From JAFGQE01 sp046484775 (GTDB lineage Bacteria; Bacillota; Clostridia; DUPQ01), in the NCBI GenBank assembly GCA_046484775.1, contig JAWOIG010000049.1:1-6746 (forward strand): a stretch of DNA of 6,746 nucleotides, written 5' to 3'. Both the position numbers and the translations under genes were made by a program. Positions 1 through 5,861 of the stretch are shown here, piece by piece (the stretch's first letter is position 1; each line of letters begins with the position of its first letter). The notes beneath the pieces were generated by a model. That model had not been told where the DNA came from and ran no database searches. It worked only from the letters and a program-made list of their open reading frames with translations.

Positions 1-396
1 CTTGCCTATCTGATGCCCGGCGATTTTTTTCTTACCGCCCTGGTCACTGATGAGGATCGGCGATTTTCCGATGATATTATAGAACGTTTTCCGGAAGTGC
101 TCGAATGGCATGAACATAAATTCCAGGGAGGACTGGGCAGGTTTTTCCGGATATTTTATAATTTTATCGGTACGCTTGGCAGCGTGAGAACAGATTATGA
201 TGTTGAACGGTTCATTTTTGTTTCGGTTGTGGATTTTGCAGGGCAGCCGGTTGGCAGCGAAAGAATATTCGATCTGGGATTGAAAAGAAGACCTTCAATA
301 CTGGTCGATTACGACCGCTTCGAAGAGCGGGTGGTCAGTGCAGTGCAAACCTCGGAGGAACATAAATGGGGTTCGGTTCCCATGCCGACATTCTAG
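1..396 (+). CDS. 3' end of an unrecognised protein (partial)
   Basis: The frame is open from the first base of the window (reads LAYLMPGDFF...) to a TAG at 394-396, so the gene begins upstream. An internal ATG at 13 is in frame but has no visible ribosome binding site, so I treat the first base as mid-gene. The 131 visible residues are soluble in character. They include an aromatic-rich stretch (GGLGRFFRIFYNFIG, about residues 43-57) and a mixed alpha/beta C-terminal part rich in Asp, Glu and Arg. I see no signal peptide, no long membrane segment and no catalytic motif I can name. The next gene starts 43 bp downstream on the same strand, so the two may be co-transcribed. It lies left of the broken MBL/GGDEF junction, so it may come from a different genome than the rest of the window if that junction is an assembly error. 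Function unknown. Confidence 0.6.
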   Translation, partial: LAYLMPGDFFLTALVTDEDRRFSDDIIERFPEVLEWHEHKFQGGLGRFFRIFYNFIGTLGSVRTDYDVERFIFVSVVDFAGQPVGSERIFDLGLKRRPSILVDYDRFEERVVSAVQTSEEHKWGSVPMPTF

Positions 397-439
397 AAAG
401 GATCAGTAGAGAAATCGAAAAAGCGAAAGGAGAACCAAG

Positions 440-675
440 ATGAGACCATTGATCAGATCATTGCCTGTTGTGCTGGGTATTTTCCTGACCACCCTGTGCT
501 TTGCCGATACATTTGAGCGGGACACAATTCCTACTTCTGCCGGCGATCTTGAAATCACCTTTATCGGCCATGGCACCCTGATGATGCGCTTTGCCGGCAA
601 GGTAATTCATATTGATCCCTACAGCAGCCTGGCTGACTACGGACAACTGCCCAAGGCCGATATTATTCTGCTCAC
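440..675 (+). pseudogene. Truncated secreted MBL-fold metallohydrolase (UlaG-like), 5' part only
   Basis: The ATG at 440 has a good ribosome binding site (GGAG at 429-432, 7-nt spacer). Residues 1-22 form a Sec-type signal peptide (MRPL, a hydrophobic run, then LCFA before DT), suggesting periplasmic or extracellular export. Residues ~34-79 match the first strands of the UlaG-like metallo-beta-lactamase fold: GDLEITFIGHGTLMMRFAGK, then VIHIDPYS, ADYGQLPKADIILLT. In this family the next residues should be the zinc-binding HxHxDH motif (HEHGDHLD-like). Instead the frame reads STGCTFSS and runs to a stop at 740-742. The whole metal site and about two thirds of the protein (normally ~240 residues) are missing, so no activity is expected. 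From about 676 the DNA encodes a GGDEF domain in another frame. This is a true remnant or an assembly join; the sequence alone cannot decide. Confidence 0.75.
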
Positions 676-1110
676 CTCAACAGGCTGTACTTTTTCGAGC
701 GACTTGAGGAATATCATTCAAGATATATACGCAATCCTGTGAACCGCTTCGGCGCAGTCATGTGCGACCTGGATAAATTCAAATACATAAATGACACATT
801 CGGGCATGACTCGGGCGACAGGGCCTTGATTCAGTTTGCAGAATGTGTCCGCGGGTCCATCCGGAAAGAAGATGTCTTTGCAAGGATAGGCGGCGATGAA
901 TTCGCCATGATAATTGAATGCAACGACCTGGAAAGCTGCCGTTCATTCGTCGGCAAGCTTTATAAAAAAACCGCTTCCCTGGAATTGGAAGGAACGAGCC
1001 ACCCCATACATGCGAGCTTCGGATATGCGCATATCAATGAAGGAGGCGGGCCGGAGGAGCTTATGAAGCGAGCCGATGATTCCTTGTATGAAGCCAAGAA
1101 AAGGTTGTGA
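676..1110 (+). pseudogene. Headless GGDEF (diguanylate cyclase) domain, 3' part of a gene
   Basis: GGDEF proteins make cyclic di-GMP from two GTP. In frame from ~676 the sequence reads LNRLYFFERLEEY, the usual helix after the DxLT motif, but DxLT and everything before it are absent. The rest of the domain is intact: CDLDKFKYINDTFGHDSGD (metal and substrate binding), FARIGGDEFAMII (active-site loop), a RKED inhibitory I-site exactly five residues before GGDEF, an ASFGYA strand, and a final ADDSLYEAKKRL helix before TGA at 1108-1110. The frame stays open back to ~634, but codons before 676 are the MBL-hydrolase DNA read out of frame. The first in-frame start is GTG at 739, with no ribosome binding site and beginning inside the domain. 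No sensor or membrane domain is present. Either a gene fragment at a rearrangement or the real 3' end of a full gene wrongly joined to its left neighbour. Confidence 0.8.
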
Positions 1111-1196
1111 CCGAAACTCAGGGGAAAATCGATTGACGTCTGTACGCAGCTTCTAAAACCGGCTTGTTCTTCCCACATTTGCAGGACTTATTTAAA

Positions 1197-1225
1197 TTGC
1201 TGTTTACCTGCGCATAAACTATAAT
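1197..1225 (+). promoter_or_regulatory. Sigma-A-type promoter for the TIM-barrel isomerase-like gene
   Basis: A perfect TATAAT lies at 1220-1225 and a weak -35 (TTGCTG) at 1197-1202, with a 17-bp spacer. Transcription would start near 1232, about 30 nt before the preferred start codon at 1262. The surrounding sequence is AT-rich (1190-1242), as expected for a promoter. The rest of 1111-1261 shows no gene and no clear terminator for the GGDEF fragment. Confidence 0.55.
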
Positions 1226-1261
1226 TAATAATAATGATAAATGATCGACAGGGGATATTTT

Positions 1262-2140
1262 ATGAAGACAGGCGTAAGTTCATACTCATACAGCAGGCTG
1301 GTTAACAGCGGTAAGCTGGATTTTTTTGAAATGATCGACAAGGCGGCCGAAACGGGCTTTGACGCAATCGAATTTTCGGGGCTTCCCGCAAAGGGTCACG
1401 ACGAACGGATCGAGCTTGCCGGCAAAATAAGGAAAAGGTGTTCCGACGCAGGTCTTTCAATAGCCAATTATGCTACCGCCGCGGATCTGCTCAAAGGCTC
1501 CGGAGGGAACCGGGAAGCCGAAATAGAACGCGTGAAGAAGGAAGTGCTCGTAGCCAATGCCCTTGGGGTCGATAAAATGCGCCACGATTCAACCTTCGGG
1601 TTCAACAGCGGTGAAAAAGGCGCGCGCAGCTTCGGATATTATCTGGGACACATTGCCCACGGGTGCCGCGAGATCACCGGATTCGCCGCCGAACACGGAA
1701 TAAGGACCATGGTCGAGAACCACGGGAGATACTCCCAGGACAGCGAAAGGATCGAAATGTTGGTCAATGAGGTTGATGACGACAATTTCGGAGTATTGCT
1801 TGATGTCGGGAACTTCATGTGCGTCGACGAGGATCCCGTAGATGCGGTCGGACGTCTGATAAGCTATGCCTTCCATGTACATTTCAAGGACTTCCACGTA
1901 AAGGACGGCTCGGCCTTCAATCCCGGGCCGGGATGGTTCTACACACGTTACGGCACATATCTGCGAGGTGCGATAGTCGGCCATGGCGACCTTCCGCTGA
2001 GCCAGTGCATGAACATAATAAAACAGTATGGATACGACGGAACGCTTTCGATTGAATTCGAGGGCCTTGAGGAACCGTTGTTTGCCATTGAGACCGGATA
2101 TAAGAATCTCAGGCGCCTGATATCGTCGGTTGAATTCTAA
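1262..2140 (+). CDS. Xylose isomerase-like TIM-barrel protein (sugar phosphate isomerase/epimerase family)
   Basis: A 292-residue protein of the AP-endonuclease-2/xylose-isomerase-like TIM-barrel superfamily, whose members isomerise or epimerise sugars and related polyols in the cytoplasm using a divalent metal. The start at 1262 is preferred over the in-frame ATG at 1241 because AGGGG at 1250-1254 sits 7 nt upstream of it. Visible barrel landmarks: DAIEFSGLP (residues 34-42), MVENHG (E152), GVLLDVGN (D181), FHVHFKD (H205, H207), VGHGDLP (239-245) and LSIEFEG (E265). E152, D181, H207 and E265 are the likely metal ligands, by analogy with the family. Length is normal and nothing is broken. It has its own promoter and ends at a strong terminator facing the convergent URO-D-like gene, so it is not in their operons, but physical clustering suggests a shared pathway. 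The substrate cannot be read from sequence; inosose, tagatose/erythrulose-type or other sugar derivatives are all possible. Confidence 0.85.
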   Translation: MKTGVSSYSYSRLVNSGKLDFFEMIDKAAETGFDAIEFSGLPAKGHDERIELAGKIRKRCSDAGLSIANYATAADLLKGSGGNREAEIERVKKEVLVANALGVDKMRHDSTFGFNSGEKGARSFGYYLGHIAHGCREITGFAAEHGIRTMVENHGRYSQDSERIEMLVNEVDDDNFGVLLDVGNFMCVDEDPVDAVGRLISYAFHVHFKDFHVKDGSAFNPGPGWFYTRYGTYLRGAIVGHGDLPLSQCMNIIKQYGYDGTLSIEFEGLEEPLFAIETGYKNLRRLISSVEF

Positions 2141-2169
2141 AAAAACCCCGGGCTGAACCCGGGGTTTTT
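2141..2169. terminator. Bidirectional intrinsic terminator between convergent genes
   Basis: A perfect inverted repeat with 12-bp arms at 2141-2152 and 2158-2169 (A5-C4-G3 and its complement) around a 5-nt loop (CTGAA). The GC core is flanked by T5 on the plus strand and by seven T on the minus strand (complement of 2139-2145), so it can stop transcription from both sides. It begins directly after the TAA of the isomerase-like gene and lies 10 bp from the end of the convergent URO-D-like gene. Confidence 0.93.
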
Positions 2170-2179
2170 ATATAGCAAT

Positions 2180-3205
2180 TCATCGTATTTCATCAACGGC
2201 CTCGAACAGAGCCCTGGTATTCTCATAAGGGAATCCATCGTCGACCTCTATATAGAACCAGCCTCCCCCGTTTTGGAAATCGAATATTTCAGCCGTTTCC
2301 CTGACCTTGCGCTTTATTTCCTCCGGTGTTCCGAAATTCATTATCGCGCCTCTGAAATGCAGGGCTATTGCAATTTTTCTTTCTTTCAGGAAAGCCGCCA
2401 GCTCCTTGGGCTTATACGCGGTAAGCTGCGGCCAGTAGGAGTCGATTCCCATGCCGGCAATATCATCAAGCAGCTCCATGTTGGCGCCGCATGAATGGAA
2501 ATGCACTTTTTTGCCCGCCGCCTTCACCCTGTCAATCATGCGCTGATACCTTGGCCGCAAAAAATTCCTGAAGATTTCCGGGGAAATGAGAAGTCCGCTC
2601 TGGGTCCCGAAGTCATCCCCGAAGGCCACGCAGTCAACGCCGGCATCGAGCAGGTTGTCTATAGCCCCCAGATAATAATCCGTTATCATGTCCGCCAGCC
2701 TGTTTATGCCCGGGTCGTCCGTGTACATGTCCATCAGGACATCCTCAAAAAGTCTGAGGGCGGTCATTCTCTCGAATAAAGTGAACATGCCCCTCATTGT
2801 AAAGTATTTCTCCTTCTCACGGGCTATCAAGGCCTTGAAACCGGGATCTGAATACGGAACCGGCGGAAGCCTGTAGGTATCCAGCATTGAAATGTCATCA
2901 AGGGGCCGCCTGATGGGATGCCCCTGGATCTGGAATATCCTGTATGCCCAGAGAATTCCCCAGTCATCCATCCTCTCCTCGGAATAACGGCCGTCCCGGT
3001 CATACGCCCCGTCCGGAATCACGGGTATGGCGACATCGGAAACATCGCCGAAATCCGCGGGATATTTTTTAAACAGGTCCCTCATCTTCTCGCCGTAGTC
3101 GAAATAACCCCTGGTCGACGGGTGGTGCTCCACCGGCACCTTGTCCGGCTTTCTGAATTCAAATGCGTCGAATACCCTTTTGCGGGATGCGGATTGAGCT
3201 TCCAT
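2180..3205 (-). CDS. Uroporphyrinogen decarboxylase-superfamily protein (MtaA/CmuA-like), atypical zinc site
   Basis: A 341-residue protein of the URO-D fold, most like the methylcobamide:CoM-type methyltransferase branch (MtaA/CmuA) and its many uncharacterised relatives. It starts at ATG 3205-3203 with a strong ribosome binding site (GGAG, 6-nt spacer). The N-terminus (SRKRVFDAFEFRKPDKVPVE, residues 7-26) is the usual opening of the family. The middle has FGDDFGTQSGLLISPE (195-210), and VHFHSCGAN (234-242) supplies H237 and C239, two ligands of the known His-x-Cys...Cys zinc site. The third ligand, a Cys ~78 residues later, is missing: the region reads GGGWFYIEVDDGFP (313-326). HemE-type N-terminal catalytic motifs are also absent, so this is not a heme biosynthesis enzyme. 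It is transcribed divergently from a paralog at 3360 and has its own promoter. Substrate unknown; no corrinoid protein is encoded in the window. Confidence 0.85.
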   Translation of the reverse strand: MEAQSASRKRVFDAFEFRKPDKVPVEHHPSTRGYFDYGEKMRDLFKKYPADFGDVSDVAIPVIPDGAYDRDGRYSEERMDDWGILWAYRIFQIQGHPIRRPLDDISMLDTYRLPPVPYSDPGFKALIAREKEKYFTMRGMFTLFERMTALRLFEDVLMDMYTDDPGINRLADMITDYYLGAIDNLLDAGVDCVAFGDDFGTQSGLLISPEIFRNFLRPRYQRMIDRVKAAGKKVHFHSCGANMELLDDIAGMGIDSYWPQLTAYKPKELAAFLKERKIAIALHFRGAIMNFGTPEEIKRKVRETAEIFDFQNGGGWFYIEVDDGFPYENTRALFEAVDEIR

Positions 3206-3226
3206 ATATAACTCCTTTTCAAGTCA

Positions 3227-3255
3227 ATTATATTTCATAAAGGCATCATCTTCAA
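3227..3255 (-). promoter_or_regulatory. Sigma-A-type promoter for the minus-strand URO-D-like gene
   Basis: On the minus strand TATAAT (complement of 3227-3232) lies 17 bp from TTGAAG (complement of 3250-3255). The start of transcription would be near 3220, giving a leader of about 15 nt that still contains the GGAG ribosome binding site. Confidence 0.65.
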
Positions 3256-3300
3256 TCTCCGACGGTTTCCCGGGTACAATGACCTCCGCTTCTCCACCTG

Positions 3301-3329
3301 TTGATTTGCCTTTTCGGATATAATATCAT
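3301..3329 (+). promoter_or_regulatory. Sigma-A-type promoter for the plus-strand URO-D-like gene
   Basis: TTGATT at 3301-3306 and TATCAT at 3324-3329 are 17 bp apart. A perfect TATAAT overlaps at 3319-3324 but has no good -35 at the right distance. Transcription would start near 3336, which makes the in-frame GTG at 3333 an unlikely start and supports ATG 3360. Together with the promoter at 3227-3255 it makes a divergent control region, with about 45 bp between the two -35 boxes available for a shared regulator; I see no clear palindrome there. Confidence 0.6.
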
Positions 3330-3359
3330 GTAGTGGATAAAAAGGCGGAGGAATGCATT

Positions 3360-4433
3360 ATGGCTTCAACACCACGGGAGAATCTTCTTTCTCTATATAA
3401 AAAAACAGGATATTGCCATGCCCCTGTAAGTTTCGAGCTGTGCCCCTCGAAGGTCCTGGAATTTTGCGAAAAGACCGGTGAAACGGAGAAGTCGTACATG
3501 GAATACTTCGATTTTCCCGAAATCTACGTAAACGACCTTGAATTTGCGGCGGTGGACAGGTCGGCGTACCTGCCCTACTTCAAAAAGCATTCAGACAATA
3601 TAAGGATAGACAAATGGGGCGTCGGATATGAAAAAGGCAGCGAGGCCTGCGCGCACATGGAGCATTTCCTCCATCCGATGAAGGACTTTGCTGCCCTCGG
3701 CGAGTTTGAGGGATATCCATATCCCGCATACCTGACCGCCGATGCCGGGCACATCATGAAGGAAGTTCATGCCATACATGCCCGCGGTTATGCGGCGAAG
3801 GCTTCCATGGCATGCACGGTATGGGAAATCGCCTGGTATCTCCGCAGCATGGAGCAGCTTATGTCCGACATGATCCTGGACAAGGATCTGGCCGAATACC
3901 ACCTTGACAGGATAACGGAGATTTCCTGCCACAGGGCAGCTGTATTCGCCAAGGCAGGCGTCGATATAATTCTGACCGGTGATGATGTAGGAATGCAGGA
4001 TACGCTGATGATGAGCGAGGCAATGTACTGCGAATGGATAAAACCTAGGTTTGCAAAGATAATCGCCGCGGCAAAGAGTGCGAATCCCGGCGTCCTGATA
4101 GAGTACCACTCCTGCGGATATGTCGAACCCCTTATCCCTCATTTCATCGAGTGCGGGATAGATATCCTTAATCCCATCCAGCCGGAGTGCATGGATTTCG
4201 GTACTTTGTTCAAAAGGCACGGCCGTGAAATAAGCTTCAAGGGAACCTTAGGCATACAGACCACCATGCCTTTCGGAACACCTGACGACGTCAGGTCGGT
4301 TGTGAAAAAGAATCTTGATATAGCAGGACCGGCAGGAGGACTCTTCTGCTGCCCCACCCATATGATAGAACCCGAGGTCCCCTGGGAAAACATAGAAGCT
4401 TATATCGGGGCTTGCAGGTCGTACACTCCCTAG
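3360..4433 (+). CDS. Uroporphyrinogen decarboxylase-superfamily protein (MtaA/CmuA-like), intact zinc signature
   Basis: A 357-residue URO-D-fold protein. ATG 3360 is preferred over GTG 3333 because GGAGG at 3347-3351 lies 8 nt upstream and the promoter predicts transcription from about 3336. Family landmarks: TGDDVGMQDTLMMSE (206-220), EYHSCGYVEPLIPHFIE (248-264), NPIQPECMD (271-279), GTLGIQTTMPFGTP (295-308) and a C-terminal GGLFCCPTHMIEPEVPWENI (326-345). H250, C252 and C330 or C331 fit the His-x-Cys...Cys zinc site of MtaA-type methyltransferases, where zinc activates a thiol for methyl transfer from methylcobamide. Catalysis of that exact reaction here is inference: relatives act on diverse methylated compounds or are uncharacterised. 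It is clearly diverged from the minus-strand paralog at 2180-3205, so the pair is not a recent duplication. Transcribed alone; the next gene is convergent. Confidence 0.87.
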   Translation: MASTPRENLLSLYKKTGYCHAPVSFELCPSKVLEFCEKTGETEKSYMEYFDFPEIYVNDLEFAAVDRSAYLPYFKKHSDNIRIDKWGVGYEKGSEACAHMEHFLHPMKDFAALGEFEGYPYPAYLTADAGHIMKEVHAIHARGYAAKASMACTVWEIAWYLRSMEQLMSDMILDKDLAEYHLDRITEISCHRAAVFAKAGVDIILTGDDVGMQDTLMMSEAMYCEWIKPRFAKIIAAAKSANPGVLIEYHSCGYVEPLIPHFIECGIDILNPIQPECMDFGTLFKRHGREISFKGTLGIQTTMPFGTPDDVRSVVKKNLDIAGPAGGLFCCPTHMIEPEVPWENIEAYIGACRSYTP

Positions 4434-4465
4434 GGTAAAGCCCATGCAGGCAGTCCTGATAAACC

Positions 4466-4491
4466 GTCCGGGAATCTTCATCATCCCGGGC
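4466..4491. terminator. Hairpin between convergent genes, possible weak terminator
   Basis: Arms at 4466-4473 and 4484-4491 (GTCCGGGA with TCCCGGGC, 8 bp including one G-T pair) enclose a 10-nt loop. It sits in the 75-bp gap between the plus-strand URO-D-like gene and the convergent rsgA. There is no T-run after it on the plus strand, and only a short TTT on the minus strand, so termination here is likely weak or factor-dependent. Confidence 0.35.
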
Positions 4492-4508
4492 AGCCGGGCA
4501 TGGCTCCT

Positions 4509-5570
4509 TCACCAGATTTCCTTTTTTATGTTCTTTATCATCCTGGAGAATTGCTTTTGCTTTTTCCGCGATTCATAAGTTGCTTTTTCACTGATTTTTG
4601 TTTCCATGAACATGGACTCTTTCCGAAGCTTCATGTACCGTTCATATGCCTCTTCGTCCAGCCCGTCATTTTCAAGCGCTTCCGCCACAGCGCAGCCGGG
4701 TTCACCGGCATGACTGCAGTCCGAAAATCTGCAGTTTTGTGCAAGCATGGCTATCCGGGCGGTTATATCCGCAAAACCTTTTTCAATCCCGTCCCCGGCA
4801 TGCCACAGCCCGAGTTCCCTCATTCCCGGGGTGTCTATGACTATACCCCCGCCGGGCAGAATGAAAAGCTCGCGATGGCTCGTAGTATGCCTTCCCTTTT
4901 CGAGGCCGCTTCTCAGCTCCTTCACTTCCATCATCTTTTCACCGCTCAGAAAATTCAAAAGGGAAGATTTGCCCACTCCCGATGATCCCAGGAATACAAC
5001 CGTCCTGTTATTCCTGAAATATCCGGCCAGTTCCTCCATGCCCTCTCCGGTGATGCTGCTGACCATATGGAAGCCCACTCCCGGGTGGCTTTCGTTTATT
5101 TCACGAATTATCTCAGTCCTGTCTTTGCACAGATCCGACTTGCTAAGTATTATCACCGGTATTCCCCCGCTTTCCCAGGCCAGCGCGACATACCTGTCAA
5201 TCCTTGAAATATTGAAATCAAGGTTCATCGACGTCACGACGAAAACATAGTCGAAATTTGCGGCGAGCGTCTGCGGCCGGTTCGAAATTCCCGCCGCCTT
5301 GCGCACGAATACGCTTTTCCTCGGAAGGATTTCGCTGATGATTGAATCCCCACGGTTTCCATTGTAAACCATTCCCACGAAATCCCCGACCGACGGCAGA
5401 GAAGTCTCATCGGCGGAGACATAATACATTTTACCCGAAGGTTTTGCACTTGTCTCGCCGTGTTCAGTCATTACCTTATACAGGCCCCTTTGCTCCGATA
5501 TGACCCGTCCCACAGCCAGGCTTATGTCCGATGGTATGTGGATGTTCGGGTCGTAACCATATCTTTCCAT
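4509..5570 (-). CDS. rsgA: Ribosome small subunit-dependent GTPase RsgA
   Basis: RsgA is a circularly permuted GTPase that binds the 30S subunit and helps late maturation and release of assembly factors. This copy has 353 residues from ATG 5570-5568, chosen because GGAGG lies 8 nt upstream; a TTG at 5609 is in frame but lacks support. Residues ~15-85 form the N-terminal OB-fold. The GTPase motifs then come in the permuted order: G4 SKSD (143-146), G5 SSITG (171-175), G1 GSSGVGKSS (195-203), G2 around GRHTT (226-230) and G3 DTPGM (246-250). The zinc knuckle is C280-x4-C285-x-H287-x5-C293, the family pattern. A basic C-terminal helix (about 314-353) could contact rRNA. All key residues are present. 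The serine in G4 (SKSD rather than NKxD) is tolerated in this family. It is preceded by its own promoter and a long structured leader. It is unrelated in function to its flanking genes. Confidence 0.95.
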   Translation of the reverse strand: MERYGYDPNIHIPSDISLAVGRVISEQRGLYKVMTEHGETSAKPSGKMYYVSADETSLPSVGDFVGMVYNGNRGDSIISEILPRKSVFVRKAAGISNRPQTLAANFDYVFVVTSMNLDFNISRIDRYVALAWESGGIPVIILSKSDLCKDRTEIIREINESHPGVGFHMVSSITGEGMEELAGYFRNNRTVVFLGSSGVGKSSLLNFLSGEKMMEVKELRSGLEKGRHTTSHRELFILPGGGIVIDTPGMRELGLWHAGDGIEKGFADITARIAMLAQNCRFSDCSHAGEPGCAVAEALENDGLDEEAYERYMKLRKESMFMETKISEKATYESRKKQKQFSRMIKNIKKEIW

Positions 5571-5767
5571 GTCATTGTCCTCCAGACAGATATAAAACAA
5601 GCGCGGCAACAGTCTGCCCCGCTTTCAAATGCTATGCGCTCACATTCCGTCAACCGGCCCCGGCCGGAGCGAAATGGCTGTGCGCGCAGGAAGATTGCCA
5701 TTGATAAATCTATATGCCGCCATCCCTCAATTCACTTCCAGTCAAAAAAAGCCCTCCTTCCGTTCAT
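5571..5767 (-). promoter_or_regulatory. Long structured 5' leader of rsgA
   Basis: If transcription starts near 5767, from the promoter at 5774-5802, rsgA has a ~197-nt leader with no good gene in it. In RNA order it holds three inverted repeats. The first is AATGGC/GCCATT (5697-5702 with 5673-5678), enclosing a TGCGCGCA palindrome. The second is a CGCTC/GAGCG stem (5667-5671 with 5637-5641) around a GC-rich palindrome at 5654-5667. The third is a terminator-like hairpin at 5599-5624, followed by the ribosome binding site. This layout resembles a cis-acting leader such as a riboswitch or attenuator. I do not recognise any known riboswitch class in it. Confidence 0.4.
5589..5624 (-). terminator. 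Terminator-like hairpin just before the rsgA ribosome binding site
   Basis: On the minus strand the arms AAGCGGGGCA-type (complement of 5615-5624) and TGCCGCGCTT-type (complement of 5599-5608) pair over 9 of 10 positions with one G-G mismatch and a 6-nt loop (5609-5614). They are followed by GTTTTATAT. This fits an imperfect intrinsic terminator. It ends about 10 nt before the GGAGG of rsgA, so it could attenuate rsgA transcription or hinder ribosome loading. Confidence 0.4.
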
Positions 5768-5773
5768 GGTGAA

Positions 5774-5802
5774 ATTATACAACCCTGCTTCCTCACAATC
5801 AA
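5774..5802 (-). promoter_or_regulatory. Sigma-A-type promoter for rsgA
   Basis: On the minus strand TTGATT (complement of 5797-5802) and a perfect TATAAT (complement of 5774-5779) are separated by exactly 17 bp. It lies downstream of the rhodanese stop codon, so rsgA can be expressed independently of that gene. Initiation would be near 5767. Confidence 0.65.
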
Positions 5803-5861
5803 ACCCGTGTTTGGCTATAGGCGTTTTATACCTGAAAATACCAGCAGACATTTCACAGGAA

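Noticed and set aside
739..1110. A complete small GGDEF gene starting at GTG 739
   Set aside because: The GTG lies inside the domain, has no ribosome binding site, and coding similarity extends upstream of it to ~676, so it is not a natural start.
1589..1984. 131-residue minus-strand frame inside the isomerase-like gene, and similar long antisense frames at 3591-4220
   Set aside because: Codon-shadow frames opposite strongly supported genes; no motifs and no ribosome binding sites.
2180..4433. Reading the two URO-D proteins as HemE (heme biosynthesis)
   Set aside because: The N-terminal HemE signature with its catalytic Asp loop is not seen, while the HSCG motif and the C-terminal PTHxIEPEVPW segment fit the MtaA/CmuA-like branch.
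5571..5609. 13-residue N-terminal extension of rsgA from a TTG at 5609
   Set aside because: TTG lacks a ribosome binding site and would lie in the terminator-like hairpin; ATG 5570 has GGAGG at the right distance and gives the normal family length.
5740..5760. T7 run on the minus strand as an intrinsic terminator of the rhodanese gene
   Set aside because: The preceding sequence is a purine-rich GGAAGGAGGGC stretch with no complementary arm upstream, so no hairpin can form.
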